From contig NW_024756463.1 of assembly GCF_018991925.1 (NCBI RefSeq), positions 251,001 through 315,000 on the forward strand: DNA of 64,000 nt, given 5' to 3'. The notes below the pieces were generated by a model. It ran no database searches, was not told the origin of the DNA, and saw only the letters and a list, made by a program, of their open reading frames with translations. Position 1 is the first letter of the stretch. Every line of letters begins with the position of its first letter. Of this stretch, positions 11,371 through 25,239 are shown piece by piece. Source of the DNA: Homarus americanus (lineage: Eukaryota > Arthropoda > Malacostraca > Decapoda > Nephropidae). The translations under genes and the position numbers were made by a program.

Positions 11371-11607
11371 CTACTTTACTTTTTTACTTTTGTCCTCTTC
11401 GCCATTGGGTGGTCGGTCACGTCTGTTATGCATTGTTGGCAAGTATACTGGGCATGAACTGGCTCCTGAATGTACCTGAACCTGCTCCAGTGTTGGGTCA
11501 AATCTGGTCTTGAAACAGATCACACTCGGTGCCGTCACAACACTCTCTGGTAGGTTGTTCCAAGAGTTCACAATTCTCACTTCGAAAAATTTTGCCCTCA
11601 TAGTCAA
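11371..11607 (-). mobile_element. C-terminal fragment of the CR1/Jockey-like LINE
   Basis: The minus-strand frame reads RAKFFEVRIVNSWNNLPE, SVVTAPS, then HSGASSCPVYLPT, and ends DRPPNGEEDKSKK. This is the same C-terminus and 3' UTR read-through as the LINE family that fills 55.8-64 kb. It is a short 5'-truncated insertion. Confidence 0.75.
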
Positions 11608-11789
11608 AAGGCTACCAGAACCCCTCCCCTCTATTTAACTGCTCCTATAATTTTTGGTTAGTTGGTACCTATATCTTCCAAAAAGCATCTGGTTGCAGAA
11701 ACCCGATAATGGGAAGCAAAGATGGCCGCTATGTGTCGTCAATGAAATTTTAAGAAGTATGTAACTTTTGAAACAGTTGACATACAAAC

Positions 11790-12611
<822 letters not shown>

Positions 12612-12761
12612 TACCGCGGAAAGTGAACAACAGAACATATGGGATTAATTCCAATAGAGACTGGCCCGACCCCCAAACTCCACTTTTTGACGACACAAAG
12701 CTATGTTGTAGTAAAAATATTATCTTAACTTTATGATGGTATGCACACACAATAAATATAG

Positions 12762-12837
12762 AAGAGGTTAGGTTAGGAACAATAAAGGTTAAGTTAGGAA
12801 AAATAAAGGTTAGGTTAGGAAAACTAAAGGTTAGGTT
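12762..12837 (+). repeat. Short TTAGG-containing tandem repeat
   Basis: Three to four units of a ~20-bp repeat, roughly AAATAAAGGTTAGGTTAGG, containing the arthropod telomere word TTAGG twice per unit. Confidence 0.7.
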
Positions 12838-12908
12838 TAACACTTACGTTAGTAGAAGAGATGGGTTGGCATAAGGGGATGGAGGTTGGTTCCGAGGCAG
12901 AGGGCAGA

Positions 12909-14014
12909 TTACTGGCCCTCAGGTGAATCACCACCACTAGGTGAATCACCATCACTCTCCATCATAGTTGTGAGGGCCTCCCTGACAAATCCCTCAAAGT
13001 CACCTTCACTGTCACTATCACTGGCTCTGGCTGGCTGTGGTGGGTTGCGGGCGAAGAACTCGATAATGCTTTTTTGACGGCTAGTGTTGATGTTGTCTTG
13101 ATACACCTTGATGTATGGCTCCATAGCCTGCACCAGCCGGGTATGGAAGACTTCATAGCGGTCATCGTCATGGTCGTTGGAAAGGAAGAGCTTCAATTTC
13201 TCTGCACACTCGATGGCACCCTTAATATTACTACCGTATGTGTTAACTTGTGTTCTTCTGGGATTGACGCACCATTGTCCTCTTCACTGACGTGATCATC
13301 TTCCAACATCTCGTCGGCAGTCATTTCAGGATCTATGATCATCTCCAGGATGTCTTCGTTGGTGGTCTCGGAAAAGCCTTCAGCTGTAATACTGTGCGCA
13401 GCTTCTTTTGCAAGGTCCAATGCCACTGTCACAGACTGAACCTCACCAGTCACAGGTTGACTCCGCCTCTCACCTGGTATACCATGCAACACATGCCTCC
13501 ATGTGTGACGAATCGTAGCTATAGACAGCTGATCCCATGCCTCCACCAAGAAGTCCACAGCTTGTTTGACGTTAAATTTTTTCCAAAACTGCTTAATGAG
13601 AACTTCTTGAATCACCACCTCTTGTTCCTCGTCCTTGTCGCTTTTGCTCTCGCTATCGGTGTCACCCAGGTTACGCAACTCATCCTTGGTGTTGGTACAG
13701 TCGTTCAGGAGCTTAAATTTTTTTGCAGAGTATGCAGCTTTCACATTGCAGATCAACTCCTGGTCCATGGGCTGGATTAATGACGTAGTGTTGGGAGGAA
13801 GGAAGACCACTTTTACGTCGGGGTGACGATCCATAAGTAGTGGCGAGTGTCCTGGTGCGTTGTCAAGGAGCAACAGAATGTTGAATGGAACATTCTGTTG
13901 CTCGCAGAATTTCTTCACGTCAGGAACGAAACAGTCACAAAGGGCCACAAACGGAGTACAGTATATATTTCTTTGCACACGAATAAAAATGTAACCCTCC
14001 CTCCCGGCCAGCAA
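12909..14014 (-). pseudogene. Tigger/pogo-type DDE transposase, broken
   Basis: The minus-strand frame from 14014 codes for the second half of a DDE_1 transposase. It has LLLLDNAPGH (second catalytic Asp), VVFLPPNTTSLIQPMDQ (third acidic position region), then FNVKQAVDFLVEAWDQL and TWRHVLHGI. The DNA-binding N-terminus and first catalytic Asp are missing. The frame shifts near 13250; the next frame supplies IECAEKLKLFLSNDHDD and an acidic tail (SDSDSEGDFEGFV), reaching a stop below 12909. It is a truncated and frameshifted remnant. No terminal repeats are visible at either end. Confidence 0.85.
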
Positions 14015-14044
14015 ATGTTATCCGCGGCCATTTTGAGAACCTAA

Positions 14045-15839
14045 CACCCACGAATTTTAAGGGTATGCTGTACTCAAGACTGGATTGATTGAATAACTAC
14101 AATTCAGATAAAATTTGCATTTCCAAATCTGAATATATTTTGAAAATCATAGGTTAATTTGTAATGATAAAGGTCATGAGGATTTAAAAAGTCTTTTGTA
14201 CCAAAAACTGTGAGATGAGAGGTTGTGCACACCCGAGTATCTTTATGTTTATCTCGTGTATGGAAGGATTAAAATTGACCACCTTTAGAGAAAAGACAAC
14301 AATTAAGAGAAAAGACAACACCTATGAAGTTATTGAACTTTTTATCTTTTAGAGGTTCTTGGTCATTTAGAAAGGTCAAAGGTTGCAGTAATTAAACATC
14401 CTTGTGTACAAGACTGAAGGGTAACACATCATACCAACAAAAAGAAAAAAATTTACACTAGTACAGTATTGTCATTTATTGGAACTTAGTTACAAAAGTC
14501 AAAGGTCCTGTACTGTACATTATACAGGCAATACTGTACTTCAAATTCTCAAAGTAAAAGATATACTGTACAGTAGTGTACTGTATCAAGAGAGGAGTAG
14601 ATATTCATCATTCTCAACAGATTCTGAACAATTAAGCTCTAAACTTGATCACATTTATTACATTTTGGATATGAAAGGAAAGATCAAAAGTCAGGCATAC
14701 CTGAACATTCTGCTCTGAATTTGGGAAAAGCTAAATATCACAGACATAACAGAATTACTGTATACACTGTAATATTTTGTGAATAATTTCTAAACAAAAT
14801 AGGCTTACATGATACTGTACAATAAATGAAAAATATTGTTTTAAATTTTATATTGTAAAATTCAAATCAACAGAAGTATTAAATAATTAATAACTGTATC
14901 ACAATTAAGGCACAGTCTTCCAGATCTAACAATACTGCTTTGCCAGGAGTGATATCACATTAAAGTTATGAGAAGCAACTCCTAAAATATCAAGATACAC
15001 TATTGATTACCCCCTTAACTATGGAAAAAAAAAAAGTGTCAAAAATGTGTTCAACTACGGTTTTAAATTCATAAAGTGCAGTAGTGTTTAATTTTATGAA
15101 GATAAAATTTAACTATACTACCTGTATTCCTTAAACTATATCATACTAATTATAATTATGACTAAGTCGCTAATATGTTCCATCATGTATTCTTGTTAAA
15201 ATATACAGTACTGTACGTGTACTCAAATACGTAAGTTGTGAAAAGCAACAGGAGTAAATAGGGATATATTTGATATGAAAGGGGAATGCTACAGCACAGC
15301 ACATCTGTAACAGAAAGTGAACGGAGAATGTTTTTGCTTCTCATTCCAACTACCTGTACCCCGCACTTATAGCTGGAAAATACTTGAAACAGTGTAAGAA
15401 TAAAAATTATTAATTATTCTGATTGCCACTATCTTCACTAATTACAGAGTGCAGTAATTCCTTACTGTTTTCAACCTTAGATTTTTTTAACCCACTCCTA
15501 CACGCCCTCCCCTGCTCCAGTATGTGTTGGCTAGAATCAAGAATATCACAGCCATATCTCATTTTGTTTTCATTTATTCATTCTCGCTGTTGTAGCAGAT
15601 ATGTTTTGCGACAGTAAGTTGTTCCTGTTCTACAACAAAGCTAATATACTATATACCAAATAAAATTATGTCCCCCTATGTTTAACAAACTCCATATGAA
15701 TTAATCAAATTTTGAACTATGATTAAATAGCTATACAGTATATGAGGACCACTTCAAAAGGTGAAAGTATATTCCATAGACCTGACAGCTCATTTGGGAC
15801 AGCATGGATAGAGCACACTGCACTCCAAGCCTTCAATAC
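14045..15839. other. No gene recognised
   Basis: AT-rich sequence with many copies of the palindromic word TACTGTACAGTA and its half-sites (for example 14510-14585 and 15205-15220). I see no exon or element with defined ends. Confidence 0.4.
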
Positions 15840-16010
15840 AATACACAAGGAGGTACTGTAGTCTGAATGGCACTGCACATAGCTGCCTTCACTTCCCCAA
15901 CTCAAAAGTTAGGTACCCTGTCAAGGCTGGGTGAACTGGGGATGCCATGGGCTTGAACCAGTGACTCCTAGGACAGGAGGCAAGCATCGCATCCATTTGG
16001 ATGTTGCACC
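15840..16010 (-). repeat. Possible tRNA-derived SINE
   Basis: On the minus strand there is a tRNA-like stretch. It has a B-box-like GGTTCAAGCCC (complement of 15949-15959), preceded by a self-complementary CTCCTGTCCTAGGAG stem-loop and followed by a non-tRNA body. It lies just beyond the MND1 stop codon. It is weak and could be chance. Confidence 0.3.
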
Positions 16011-16022
16011 TTTGAAGAACTC

Positions 16023-16157
16023 TTAGATGTAGTCTAATTCTCCAGGGATATTAAACTGTTTGTTCAAGACTTCTTCCTCAATAAAAAATTTGTTTTTGCA
16101 CCAACTTTTGATTGCGAAGATGTTGTCTGTCCAGCGATTACAGGCAACTTGGGCAAT
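16023..16157 (-). CDS. MND1: MND1 coding exon 5 (last)
   Basis: 135 nt including TAA at 16025-16023. It codes for [19 protein letters not shown] and ends [10 protein letters not shown], matching the conserved C-terminus. The acceptor is TGTACAG. Confidence 0.96.
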   Translation of the reverse strand: MAQVACNRWTDNIFAIKSWCKNKFFIEEEVLNKQFNIPGELDYI

Positions 16158-19100
16158 CTGTACAATATAATTTTCAATTTGTATTAAATACATACAAAAT
16201 ATTGGACAGTACCTAACTTGCTTATGTTATATAAAAATTTTGCTACTTCAAACATCATTTGTATACAAACTAGATAAAAAAATGCAGCTAAAACCATTAA
16301 ATAAAAGCCAAATGAAAGTTCAACACAATCGCCATTTGTAGAGAAACTCCTTCCAGCAACTCATTAACAACACCCCCCTCCCCTACTCTCAAGCCATCCT
16401 TCCGCTCCCCCACTGAGTCATCTAACTTGTGCACAATGAAATGTTTATTCCATTTATGCTTTTGATCTTATGATAATTATTTCTTTGGTTTCTTTTTGCA
16501 CAATATGTATGTAAGATGGTGTGCACATACTACATATAACTGAGTAAAAAAAATACAGCGTTACACATATCTCCCCGAAAATACGAGTTGAAAAATAACC
16601 ATAACATAGCTCACAACTTTGCCTGGTAGCTTGGTGGTTACAGTGACGAGTCTAACTTGGTTACATGCCACCAACGATGTTAACAGATGCAAATGTGAAA
16701 AGAAATTTATCTGTAAATCTTCATTTATATCAGGTATTGTAGATTTAAAGATAAATGTTGCAAGTATGACATTAATAGATAGTAATGCCTGTAAGAGTTC
16801 AGAAATGGTTACTGCTTAGCTCAGAAGTGTTGGGAACCTACCTTATGAATGCGAATCATATCGGGTTATTATCACCAGTACAATACAGAAGATATAAATC
16901 CAGATACCTGTATTATAGTATTCACTTTAATTTTTGTTTTTATTAATTAAAAATTATAGTAATGTGCAAGTAAGCAATAACATATTTTTAATTCTGGAGT
17001 TGGGCTAGGTAGAACTTAGCCTACTGGAGACAGCAACTGGGGGGGATTTACTATAATATACGAGGTGCCGAGTGCGACAAGGTACCAAGCAACCCCCCCC
17101 CCTCCCCCCAATTCAGTTATAGTATTTGTACCCCCAACCTTTCCTCAATCTGCAGAAACACTAAATGTCCCGGTAGTGCAATATTTGTAAGGCTGAAAGC
17201 CTTATTAGTGAAGGTAGGTAAAAGTGCCTCTACAGTAGGTGATCTGCGCCTCGAGGCGGACTGAGGGAGAAGGGGACAAGCGCACGCGGTCCCCAATCGT
17301 AGCCTTTCTCACTCATAGCGACTCATTACTTTACTGTTTATTAGCTAATGGGAGTCTATGTTTCTACAAAAATGTCATAGGAATGCTATGTAATAACACC
17401 AAAACCTTTTTTTTTTCCCCAATTGGCAGAAAGGAGGGAGTAAGGGCCATTGAGAAAAAATAAACAAAACAGAGAGAATGGAGGGTGGGAGTGAGGGCTG
17501 GTGGCATGTCATGTTCCGGCCTGTCTGAGTGACGAGTCTTATCACACTAAAGGGGGGAAACAGAGGAAGGAGGAGGAGGCTGGGAGTGAGGATGGGTGGT
17601 AATATTGGTAATACAAGTCAATGTTTACTGTAATTTTCTGATAATAACTAAGACTTAAGTACCCGCATTTTATTTTATTATACTTTTTGGTGCTTGGCCC
17701 CCGGTTGAAATATTGGTAATACTGTACCCAGTATTGTTTGCTTTTATACAAACAGTACAATGACCTTTGACTTTCTGGTGTTGTCTTAATACATTATTGC
17801 TTCCATGTAATGAAAATCATACCACAACAATGCATACTAATGAAACTGCAAACACTGCCCATCAAAAACAAATGCAATTTATATGACTTTAGTATTTGCA
17901 AAACCAGTTTTAAGGGCTCTACACACTGCCACTTAAATGAACTCAATATCTTCATTGGTTAAAAAATTACGTCATTTTGTATTTTTCCAAACTTTAAGAG
18001 AGTTTTTCTCGATAGTGATTTTTGGCGCTTGGTACCATGTCGCACTGGGCGCCTCATATAATGGTTGCCCCTCATGTATGAGGATGGCCCAAGGGCTACC
18101 TAGGTGTGGATTTGATTAATGTGAAGAAGCTGTTGCCAACACAACAACCACACCCTAAGTTAACACGTTGCATGACCCAATATTAAGGAATAGTCCGAGA
18201 AGACCGGACAACCTGCCAACTGCACAGGCTAACCATTAACCCAGAACACAATCTGCAAATCGATTAACATCCAGGTTGCCAATTACTGCTGGGTAGACAA
18301 AGGCAAATGGCATAAAACAACTTGCCCATAGTTTCTCCTCTGCCAGGAATCGATCTCGGGACCACTTACAGGTATTTGCAAAGCGAGCATGCTGGCCATT
18401 ACACCGCAACTTCACATATAGGATGCAGGCTGAAATCTTTTAGCCATTTTTCAAACAAAAAAGTGTACACTAAATTATATGCCGTAAAATACAGTACTAT
18501 GCAGTACTGTATACACAATGCTTAACTAAAACATTTTTTTTTGTCCTTACCTGAGTTTCCGCTTTCATTTGATTCAGTACTTCTGGGTCACAATCATGGT
18601 ACTTCTGTATATCTTTCACCAGCTGGTCCTTAGTCGTCTCCAGCTGAGACATCCTTTCCAAGATTTCTCCACGATCTTCACTCTCTTCGCGGCCCACCTG
18701 ACAAAAAATAGTAGAGGTAGGTCAAACATGGCTTCAGTAAAAGAAGATTATCAGAGACAAGATTGAAATACAAAATTTCCTTTTGTAGCTGATAGGAAGA
18801 GATGATTGACAGGACCCCCTGACCAGCCTACCAGACTGCAAGTTAGGTTTAACATATTCCCAATCTAGGTTACACAATCTAGCCAGATTAGAGTAGGTAC
18901 TGTTTCTGGCTCCTTAATGAGCCAGTGATAAAGCAACCTTTGAGCCCCATAGGGCAACATTTGCTTTAAAAGCAAGTGAGGTTTCAAGACCAAAGCCTGG
19001 GATGGGTTACAGTACTGTAATGCTATTAAAACTTTCTCAGAGACATAATATAATCCAATTCAATTATAAAATTTTAAAATAAGCATAGGAAAATATGAGA

Positions 19101-22100
19101 CTCCTGTATGTGTTCAATATATGTATATTATTGGAAAAATTATATGAACAGCAAGCCTTGACCCTTTCGTGGCATTTCCTACACTTGCCATTTTATTCTG
19201 GCTACCGCCAGAAGATTTTATTCAGCTTAGGGTAACCTCCCACAGCCAAAAGGTTAAAGTACTGTACAGTACAGTGTTTAAAAAAATTAAGGTAGCAAAA
19301 ATATTTCTTTAAATTGTATTCTGGGTGCTTCTTTTATGAATTTTCATATTCTAAGTCTTCACTCCTCTGTAAACAATGCAATTCCCTAGAACAGACTGCA
19401 GTACATAAAGCTTTATAGACATTGTAAGTGGGATAAGCTTCTGGTAGCTGCCACAGCCCATATACATTGAAAGGTTTATGTGCATAAAGCTAAAAGCTGT
19501 TGGCCATGGACATCTATAGTATGATGCTTTTTCCAGTTATTTAAACAATTACAATTACTGCATTAACGTATAGGAATTCACGATATTTGAAAGAGTTCCG
19601 TTTCTGAAAAACCTTTATATATATTTTTTTTTGTAAATCACATCACACTTTCCATAGACACACATTATAAAACTTGAGATACATTCCTAAGGAAGGAGAA
19701 AGGGTTATGAACCATAAAAGACGTTGAAGCATGAAGTCAAGTTTGAATACACGAGGAAGAAGCATTACTAAGTGTAACAGAAATTACGTACTTCAGATAA
19801 CTATGTAGAAATAAGGAGAAGTGAATACAAAAAATATGTCAGGTTGATAGTTCAGAGGTATATGGTAGGAAGGAAGGGGAAGACCCAGAAGGATATGGGA
19901 GGCTGAGGTGAAGAGCACAAGTTACAGTAAGTGTCAGTAAATAAAAACTATATTTTATCATGGTTTCAGACACCCAGCAATAAAATGAGAAAGTATCTGA
20001 AAGACAGATTTTTTTTTTTTTTTTTTTACATAAGGCATCAATATGTAATCTGATCTATTATTAATTAGAATGATTCAAGTTGTCCATTTGTTTTGGGAAA
20101 AATACAGAGTAATACAGTACTGTACATACCTTGGCCTGTTCCAATTTAGATAAGGCAGTCTTCAACCTCTTGTTAGTGTCCTCTAGTCGGCTATTCAGGT
20201 TATCTATCTTTCTCTTACGTGTGCTGAGAGCTTTACTGTGCAGGATGAAAATTAAGGTTATTTAAGAGTCCTCTAATTCACTCTTCAAATACTCTAACAC
20301 AGCATGTTAGACTGGATATCATGCATAACATAAACACTTTCTTTAATCTCTTCTAACAGAATGGTCACACTAAATATTCTTTACAAATTATGGTCACTGA
20401 AGTTCTCCATATATTAGTATCTTTGGTATATGATAGTCTCAGAATACTATACGCGCTTCGGTGAATAAAATCAATTTATCAGTAAACTATAGTTGACTTC
20501 AGTAGGAACTGACTATTGAACATTACTGATTATTGTCCTGTTTCTGTAAAAATCGTCTTAGCTATAGGTCAGTGGTGGTTTGTTTGAATTTGCGAGCCGA
20601 GTTATTATTTTGCCGTTTTTATTGTAAACTTCACGATGATTTGTCAACAACAGCAGTAATATAATAAATGAAAATAAGCATGAATGTTTATCTACAAATT
20701 TATTATGTTTTTTACTACATCAGTCCTTTACAGTACATATATCATTGTTTTCTTCAGCAACAACTTTACAAAACTGTACACCCTGTATACTGTACCATCT
20801 CACCTTGGAAAAGCCCAAAAGTAGACACATGTGCCAATTTTATCAGTGTCTACCATAGCATCATCCACCAAGGACTGCACCACATCTTTCACTGCTTGAG
20901 CTATAACTCCCTTCTCTTTAGGTCCTAACTTCTCTAGCTCCTAAGACACAAAGAAAAAAATAAATAAGGAAAAACCAGTAATATGTTATTAACTTACAAA
21001 AATAATTCATATAAATAAATAAGGAAAAAATAAGGAGAAAACATTTAGGGAGCAAAAATTAAGCAAAGCAAATACAGTATTAATTACTAAAACATTTAAT
21101 TAAAAAGAAGAATAAATAAACAAGTGTCATATATGTAAAAGATATTTGTCTTTACCACAGCAACAAACAATTATTCGGCATTGAAATCTACTGTAATCAT
21201 GTAATCCCAAAATGTACAGTAGTGTATCTAAGGAAGTTTATGTAAAATGAATAGCTCTACATTCATATTCTTACCTGAAACCCTGGAGGGGACAAATAAA
21301 CATACAGATGGAAGGACAGATATAAATCAATATGATTTTCTCTTGTTTATGCAACAGGGAAAAAACTGTGTTCAGAGGAATATTAATACAGGGTATCTCA
21401 TATGTGTCAATATAGTAATGTCTCATATGAGTCAATTTTAATGTCTCATATGTGTCAATATTAATGTCTCATGTGTCAATATTAACATCTCATATGTATC
21501 AGGCTAAGATGAGGTGGCATGCAATGGTCAAGGGGAACAGAAAGTACAATACAGTATGTACTGTTTCTTGAAAATCCAGAGTACAGTATTGTACTGTACT
21601 GTATACATATATGACCTTTCATGCAAGTTCATCATTTATTGATGTATGGTTGAACAATTCAGAAGTACAGTACATTATTCTGTGACACCATAAAACATAA
21701 AAATACATCTGTAAGAATAAAGCCAATGGTTCTTTTGTTTTTATTATAATTTTCAGAAGAAAAGAAAAAAGATATACATGCCCAAAATCCAAATACTGTA
21801 CAGTACTGTACAATTAATGCCATCCATTCATTCATTCATGTCTGTGTTTTGGGTACCAATGACCTTCATTCCTGACATTTTCAGTAAATTCCCCTTAAAT
21901 TTTTTTTATATCAATGTCTGTGAATTTGTTAAGTTTGCCTCAACTCTTCAAAAACTAGAAAGCCTCTTACCATAAAACTTAATATACCGGTAGTAAAGAT
22001 CAATACCAGGTGGAGGTGTGCAGGTGCTCAAGTAATTTGACCTTGACTAGTTAGACCCCTTTTATGTTTTAACACCTTCTGACCTTATGCAGTATTTGTG

Positions 22101-23195
22101 CATCTTCAGCTAATCAAAAGGATTTAAGCCCAATACCACTCAAGTAAGGAGAAATAATCACTATTGGTAAGGAGGTGTGCATATGACCAAGTCAGTTTAC
22201 TTACCATACATGATTTTTTACAGATTTATGGCCCATATTTACTTTATGTAACAGGCCTTAATTTATAAGGTTTTTAACTCACCAAACAAATTAGGCTTAT
22301 CATCACTAACCTTTATAAGAATGATCACCAGTAAGTAACCATTTGCCTTTCATCATATATTATTAAAGTACAGTACAGTACTAAGGTATTCTTAATATGC
22401 CTAGACAAAATATAAATCCTATTTGTAAATTGGTATTAATTCACATAAAAATCATTGCTACAAATAAATTTATCATATTTTCATTACAGGTAGACTACCT
22501 GCTGGTGCATCACCCTGAAATTAAAACTACACTGTATTATATGTCTTGGTTGGGCCTCAGATTCTTGCACTGCATCATAACCAGTGGCACAATTTCTTAG
22601 AAAGTTTCAAGCACTACGATTTCATGTTAGGATAAAATCATTGCTTTACTCCCTGCATTTCACTTATGTTTATCATTGGCTTATAATTATTATGGAGGAG
22701 TGTTTTTGAGAGAACATGTCTTAGCTGTTATACCTGTAATGGGAGTCTATTGGAAAATGGGATCTGATTTACGAAAAATTTATCTACGAAATGCTTATCA
22801 GGAAAAGCACCCTTTCTTAAATCAGGGACTACCTGTACAGTAGGTAAAATGAAGAAAAATTCTGATGTTGCTTATCATATATGATCGTGCAAACAAACAC
22901 CTCACAAATGGGGGTACAGCGTGCTGCCCTGTAAAGTGGCAAATTTCTTCACATATGGTTGTTTGGAACCTTAAAAAAATATGACAAGAATAAAAATACA
23001 GTATGATTCAAGCCAATTATCCCACCATAAATGAACAGTACTGTATTTTGTATGTTAATGGTCTTGGAAACAATCAGAAAAATTTATAACAGTACTGTAC
23101 TGTACCTTGAGTTGGAAAAACTCCTTTTTCTCATAAAACAGCTCCATCATCTTCTGCCGCTTTTCCTCATGACTCAAGCCTTTACGACGAGACAT
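16023..23195 (-). CDS. MND1: Meiotic nuclear division protein 1 homologue (five coding exons)
   Basis: MND1 pairs with HOP2 in the nucleus and helps the DMC1/RAD51 recombinases carry out strand exchange in meiosis. Joining 23195-23106, 20940-20804, 20235-20130, 18697-18551 and 16157-16023 gives one open frame of 204 residues. The human protein is about 205. All junctions are AG/GT with matching phases (0, 2, 0, 0). In order it has an N-terminal start [20 protein letters not shown], a winged-helix-like region ([35 protein letters not shown]; residues ~31-75), a charged coiled coil (~80-145) with [10 protein letters not shown] at its end, and the C-terminal [13 protein letters not shown] to ELDYI. 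All family signatures are present and no break is seen. An acceptor (TTATTCTCTTGCAG) lies 17 bp upstream of the ATG, so at least one 5' non-coding exon is expected. Confidence 0.96.
18150..18412 (-). repeat. tRNA-derived SINE in MND1 intron 4
   Basis: On the minus strand the head resembles a tRNA gene. It has GGTGTAATGGCCAGCATGCTC (A-box region), an anticodon-like CTTTGCAA, and a B-box-like GATCGATTCCTGG (complement of 18344-18356). The body includes TACCCAGCAGTAATTGGCAA and CCTGGATGTTAATCGA. It lies in the intron between exons 4 and 5, in the same strand sense as MND1. An intact tRNA fold is not supported. Confidence 0.5.
18551..18697 (-). CDS. MND1: MND1 coding exon 4
   Basis: 147 nt, phase 0 both ends. 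It codes for [22 protein letters not shown] and the family hallmark [14 protein letters not shown]. The exon opens with GTG directly after the acceptor and is not a translation start. Confidence 0.95.
20130..20235 (-). CDS. MND1: MND1 coding exon 3
   Basis: 106 nt, phase 2 in and phase 0 out. It completes a Ser codon, then [17 protein letters not shown] and KLEQAK: the start of the coiled coil. The acceptor is CACAG and the donor is AAG|GTATGT. Confidence 0.95.
20804..20940 (-). CDS. MND1: MND1 coding exon 2
   Basis: 137 nt, phase 0 in and phase 2 out. It codes for [11 protein letters not shown] through CVYFWAFP, the winged-helix segment. The acceptor is TTAG|GAG and the donor is AG|GTGAGA. 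Confidence 0.95.
23106..23195 (-). CDS. MND1: MND1 coding exon 1
   Basis: Thirty codons from the ATG at 23195-23193 to FFQLK, ending before a GTACAG donor (phase 0). The start is fixed by alignment with the family (MSxxKGLSxEEKR) and by the splice acceptor whose exon begins at 23212. Confidence 0.95.
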
Positions 23196-23752
23196 TTTGA
23201 TTACCTTTCAAACTGCAAGAGAATAAAAACTATAAACATATTTTGTCTTTTAAATCTTTTCATATAGAACTTGTATGTTTAGAACAACATTACGAAACTA
23301 ACCATTGCAATATACCATGTAAGATATCTCTCTCTCTCTCTCTCTCTCTCAATACCATGTAACATCTTTCTCTCTCAAAAAAAAAGGTATTCAATTTATG
23401 TTAAGGGTTTTCCTCAGTACTCATCAGTTACTGCACCTCTGCCTCTCATAACACTCCTTTCTTTCACTGATAATAAAATTATTAATATAATATGACCGGT
23501 ACATTACAGCATAATTTTAAAGGTGCATGTGTCAGGGATGCATTGTCTTGAGCTTTGTGGCCGTTTCAAAGTAGGAATGAGCCTATTTCTTCACACTCAA
23601 GATATTCCACAGTTGAGGGGCAGGAACTATAACTAACACTCTCCCTAGCCTCATACATATTTCCCAACTCCTTAGAAATAGCCTGGTTGTGCATGTTAAG
23701 TAACCATAACTAATGTGACCTACATCATGCACACAATGAAACAAATACAGTA

Positions 23753-24400
23753 CAGTAATCCCGTGTTTTTCGCGGGAATTATGTTCCTGAAACCTCAGCG
23801 AAAAGCCTAAACCGCAAATACTCTTTTAGGAATCACTGTACCTGTCGGCACCAAACAGGTAGGTCATGCACTTAACCATGCCATGTTCTCCACTCACGGC
23901 CCACCGGTCACACTGATCCACTGTACCGGCATTTACAAACATCATCATTTGAAACTAATCAAATTGTAGTATAATAATGGAAAACGTAAACACAGTTATA
24001 TAAAAAAAATTATTATTTACAAGTAAATACATAAAATTATATTTCGCTGAGGTCAGCAACACCCGCATTGCCAGCCTCTCCCTACTGTCCCGGCGTCTGC
24101 CTACCCTCACGCAGTCACGCCAGCCAGCCAGCCAGTCTTCTTCCACCCACATTCCTCCACTTGAAGACTTGTATTCTGACAAAAGACACAAATGAATTGT
24201 CAGTCTTCACCACATCACGAGCCATAGCTCATACCACCTCTGAGCTTGTCCAATAAAACTTTTTTATTCCGTTAAGGTCATCACTATTCTTGATCTCTTG
24301 GTCACTTTGGAGTCTTTGCTAGTAATATTTGCCTTTGATGAGGCTGGCTTACGTCCCGGAGCCATGTGGAATGCAAGTGGGAGGACAAACAGAAGAGGTA
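23753..24400 (-). mobile_element. Internally deleted Tigger-like element
   Basis: The low-coordinate end has a Tigger-type terminal repeat, CAGTAATCCCGTGTTTTTCG, next to a TA. Near the other end the minus strand begins a transposase start: MAPGRKPASSK from about 24363, then KRSRIVMTLTE, followed by a stop. Such MAPxRK...KRxRxxLTLxEK starts are typical of Tigger/pogo transposases. The rest of the transposase and the 5' terminal repeat are missing; the element fades into the (TA)n array at 24542. Confidence 0.65.
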
Positions 24401-24539
24401 ATCACAGTACTGTACAGTAGGCACGTGTAGACTGAGGCTTCTCGGAGCAGTGGGTGTTTGAGGCGGGAAGGGGTGGCGTATGTTTGCGGCACTGCACAGG
24501 GGAATATAAAAAATGGCGTGAAATTTAATATTTTTTTAA

Positions 24540-24541
<2 letters not shown>

Positions 24542-24612
<71 letters not shown>
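24542..24612. repeat. (TA)n array
   Basis: About 71 bp of pure TA dinucleotide between the Tigger remnant and the 26-bp minisatellite. Confidence 0.95.
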
Positions 24613-24613
<1 letters not shown>

Positions 24614-24616
24614 CAA

Positions 24617-25080
24617 ATGCAGGATTACTGTACAATACAACCATTACAACAAAACAAACATACACACATTACAATACAACCATTACAACAAACACGCACA
24701 CATTACAATACAACCATTACAACACACATTACAATACAACCATTACAACACACATTACAATACAACCATTACAACACACATTGCAATACAACCATTACAA
24801 CACACATTACAATACAACCATTACAACACACACACACGTACAATACAACCATTACAACACACACACAGTACAATGCAACCATTACAACAAACACGCACAC
24901 ATTACAATACAACCATTACAACATACATTACAATACAACCATTGCAACAAACACGCACACATTACAATACAACCATTACAACACACATTACAATACAACC
25001 ATTACAACACACATTACAATACAACCATTACAACACACACACAGTACAATACAACCATTACGACACACACACACACACAG
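24617..25080. repeat. 26-bp minisatellite (ACAATACAACCATTACAACA-type unit)
   Basis: About 18 imperfect units containing CATTACAATACAACC, with some units extended by CACACACAC. Frames through it (His-Tyr-Asn-Thr repeats) are repeat translations and not proteins. Confidence 0.9.
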
Positions 25081-25239
25081 GACTCTCTCAGAACCCCCCA
25101 CCCACACCAAAAAAAAAATAATAATAATAAATGAAATAAAATAATAAATCTTGATCATATACCCACAATCTCGTGAATTAACTGCAAAATAACTGGCCAT
25201 ATTAATTCTAAACACACCACCACTGCCGACATGTAACTT

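Noticed and set aside
13292..13780. 162-codon plus-strand frame
   Set aside because: Antisense shadow of the Tigger transposase pseudogene.
18150..18412. Functional tRNA gene
   Set aside because: A- and B-box-like words are present, but the cloverleaf stems do not pair well and a SINE body follows.
24617..25144. 175-codon His/Tyr/Asn/Thr-repeat frame
   Set aside because: Direct translation of the 26-bp minisatellite in three frames; no start context or splice support.
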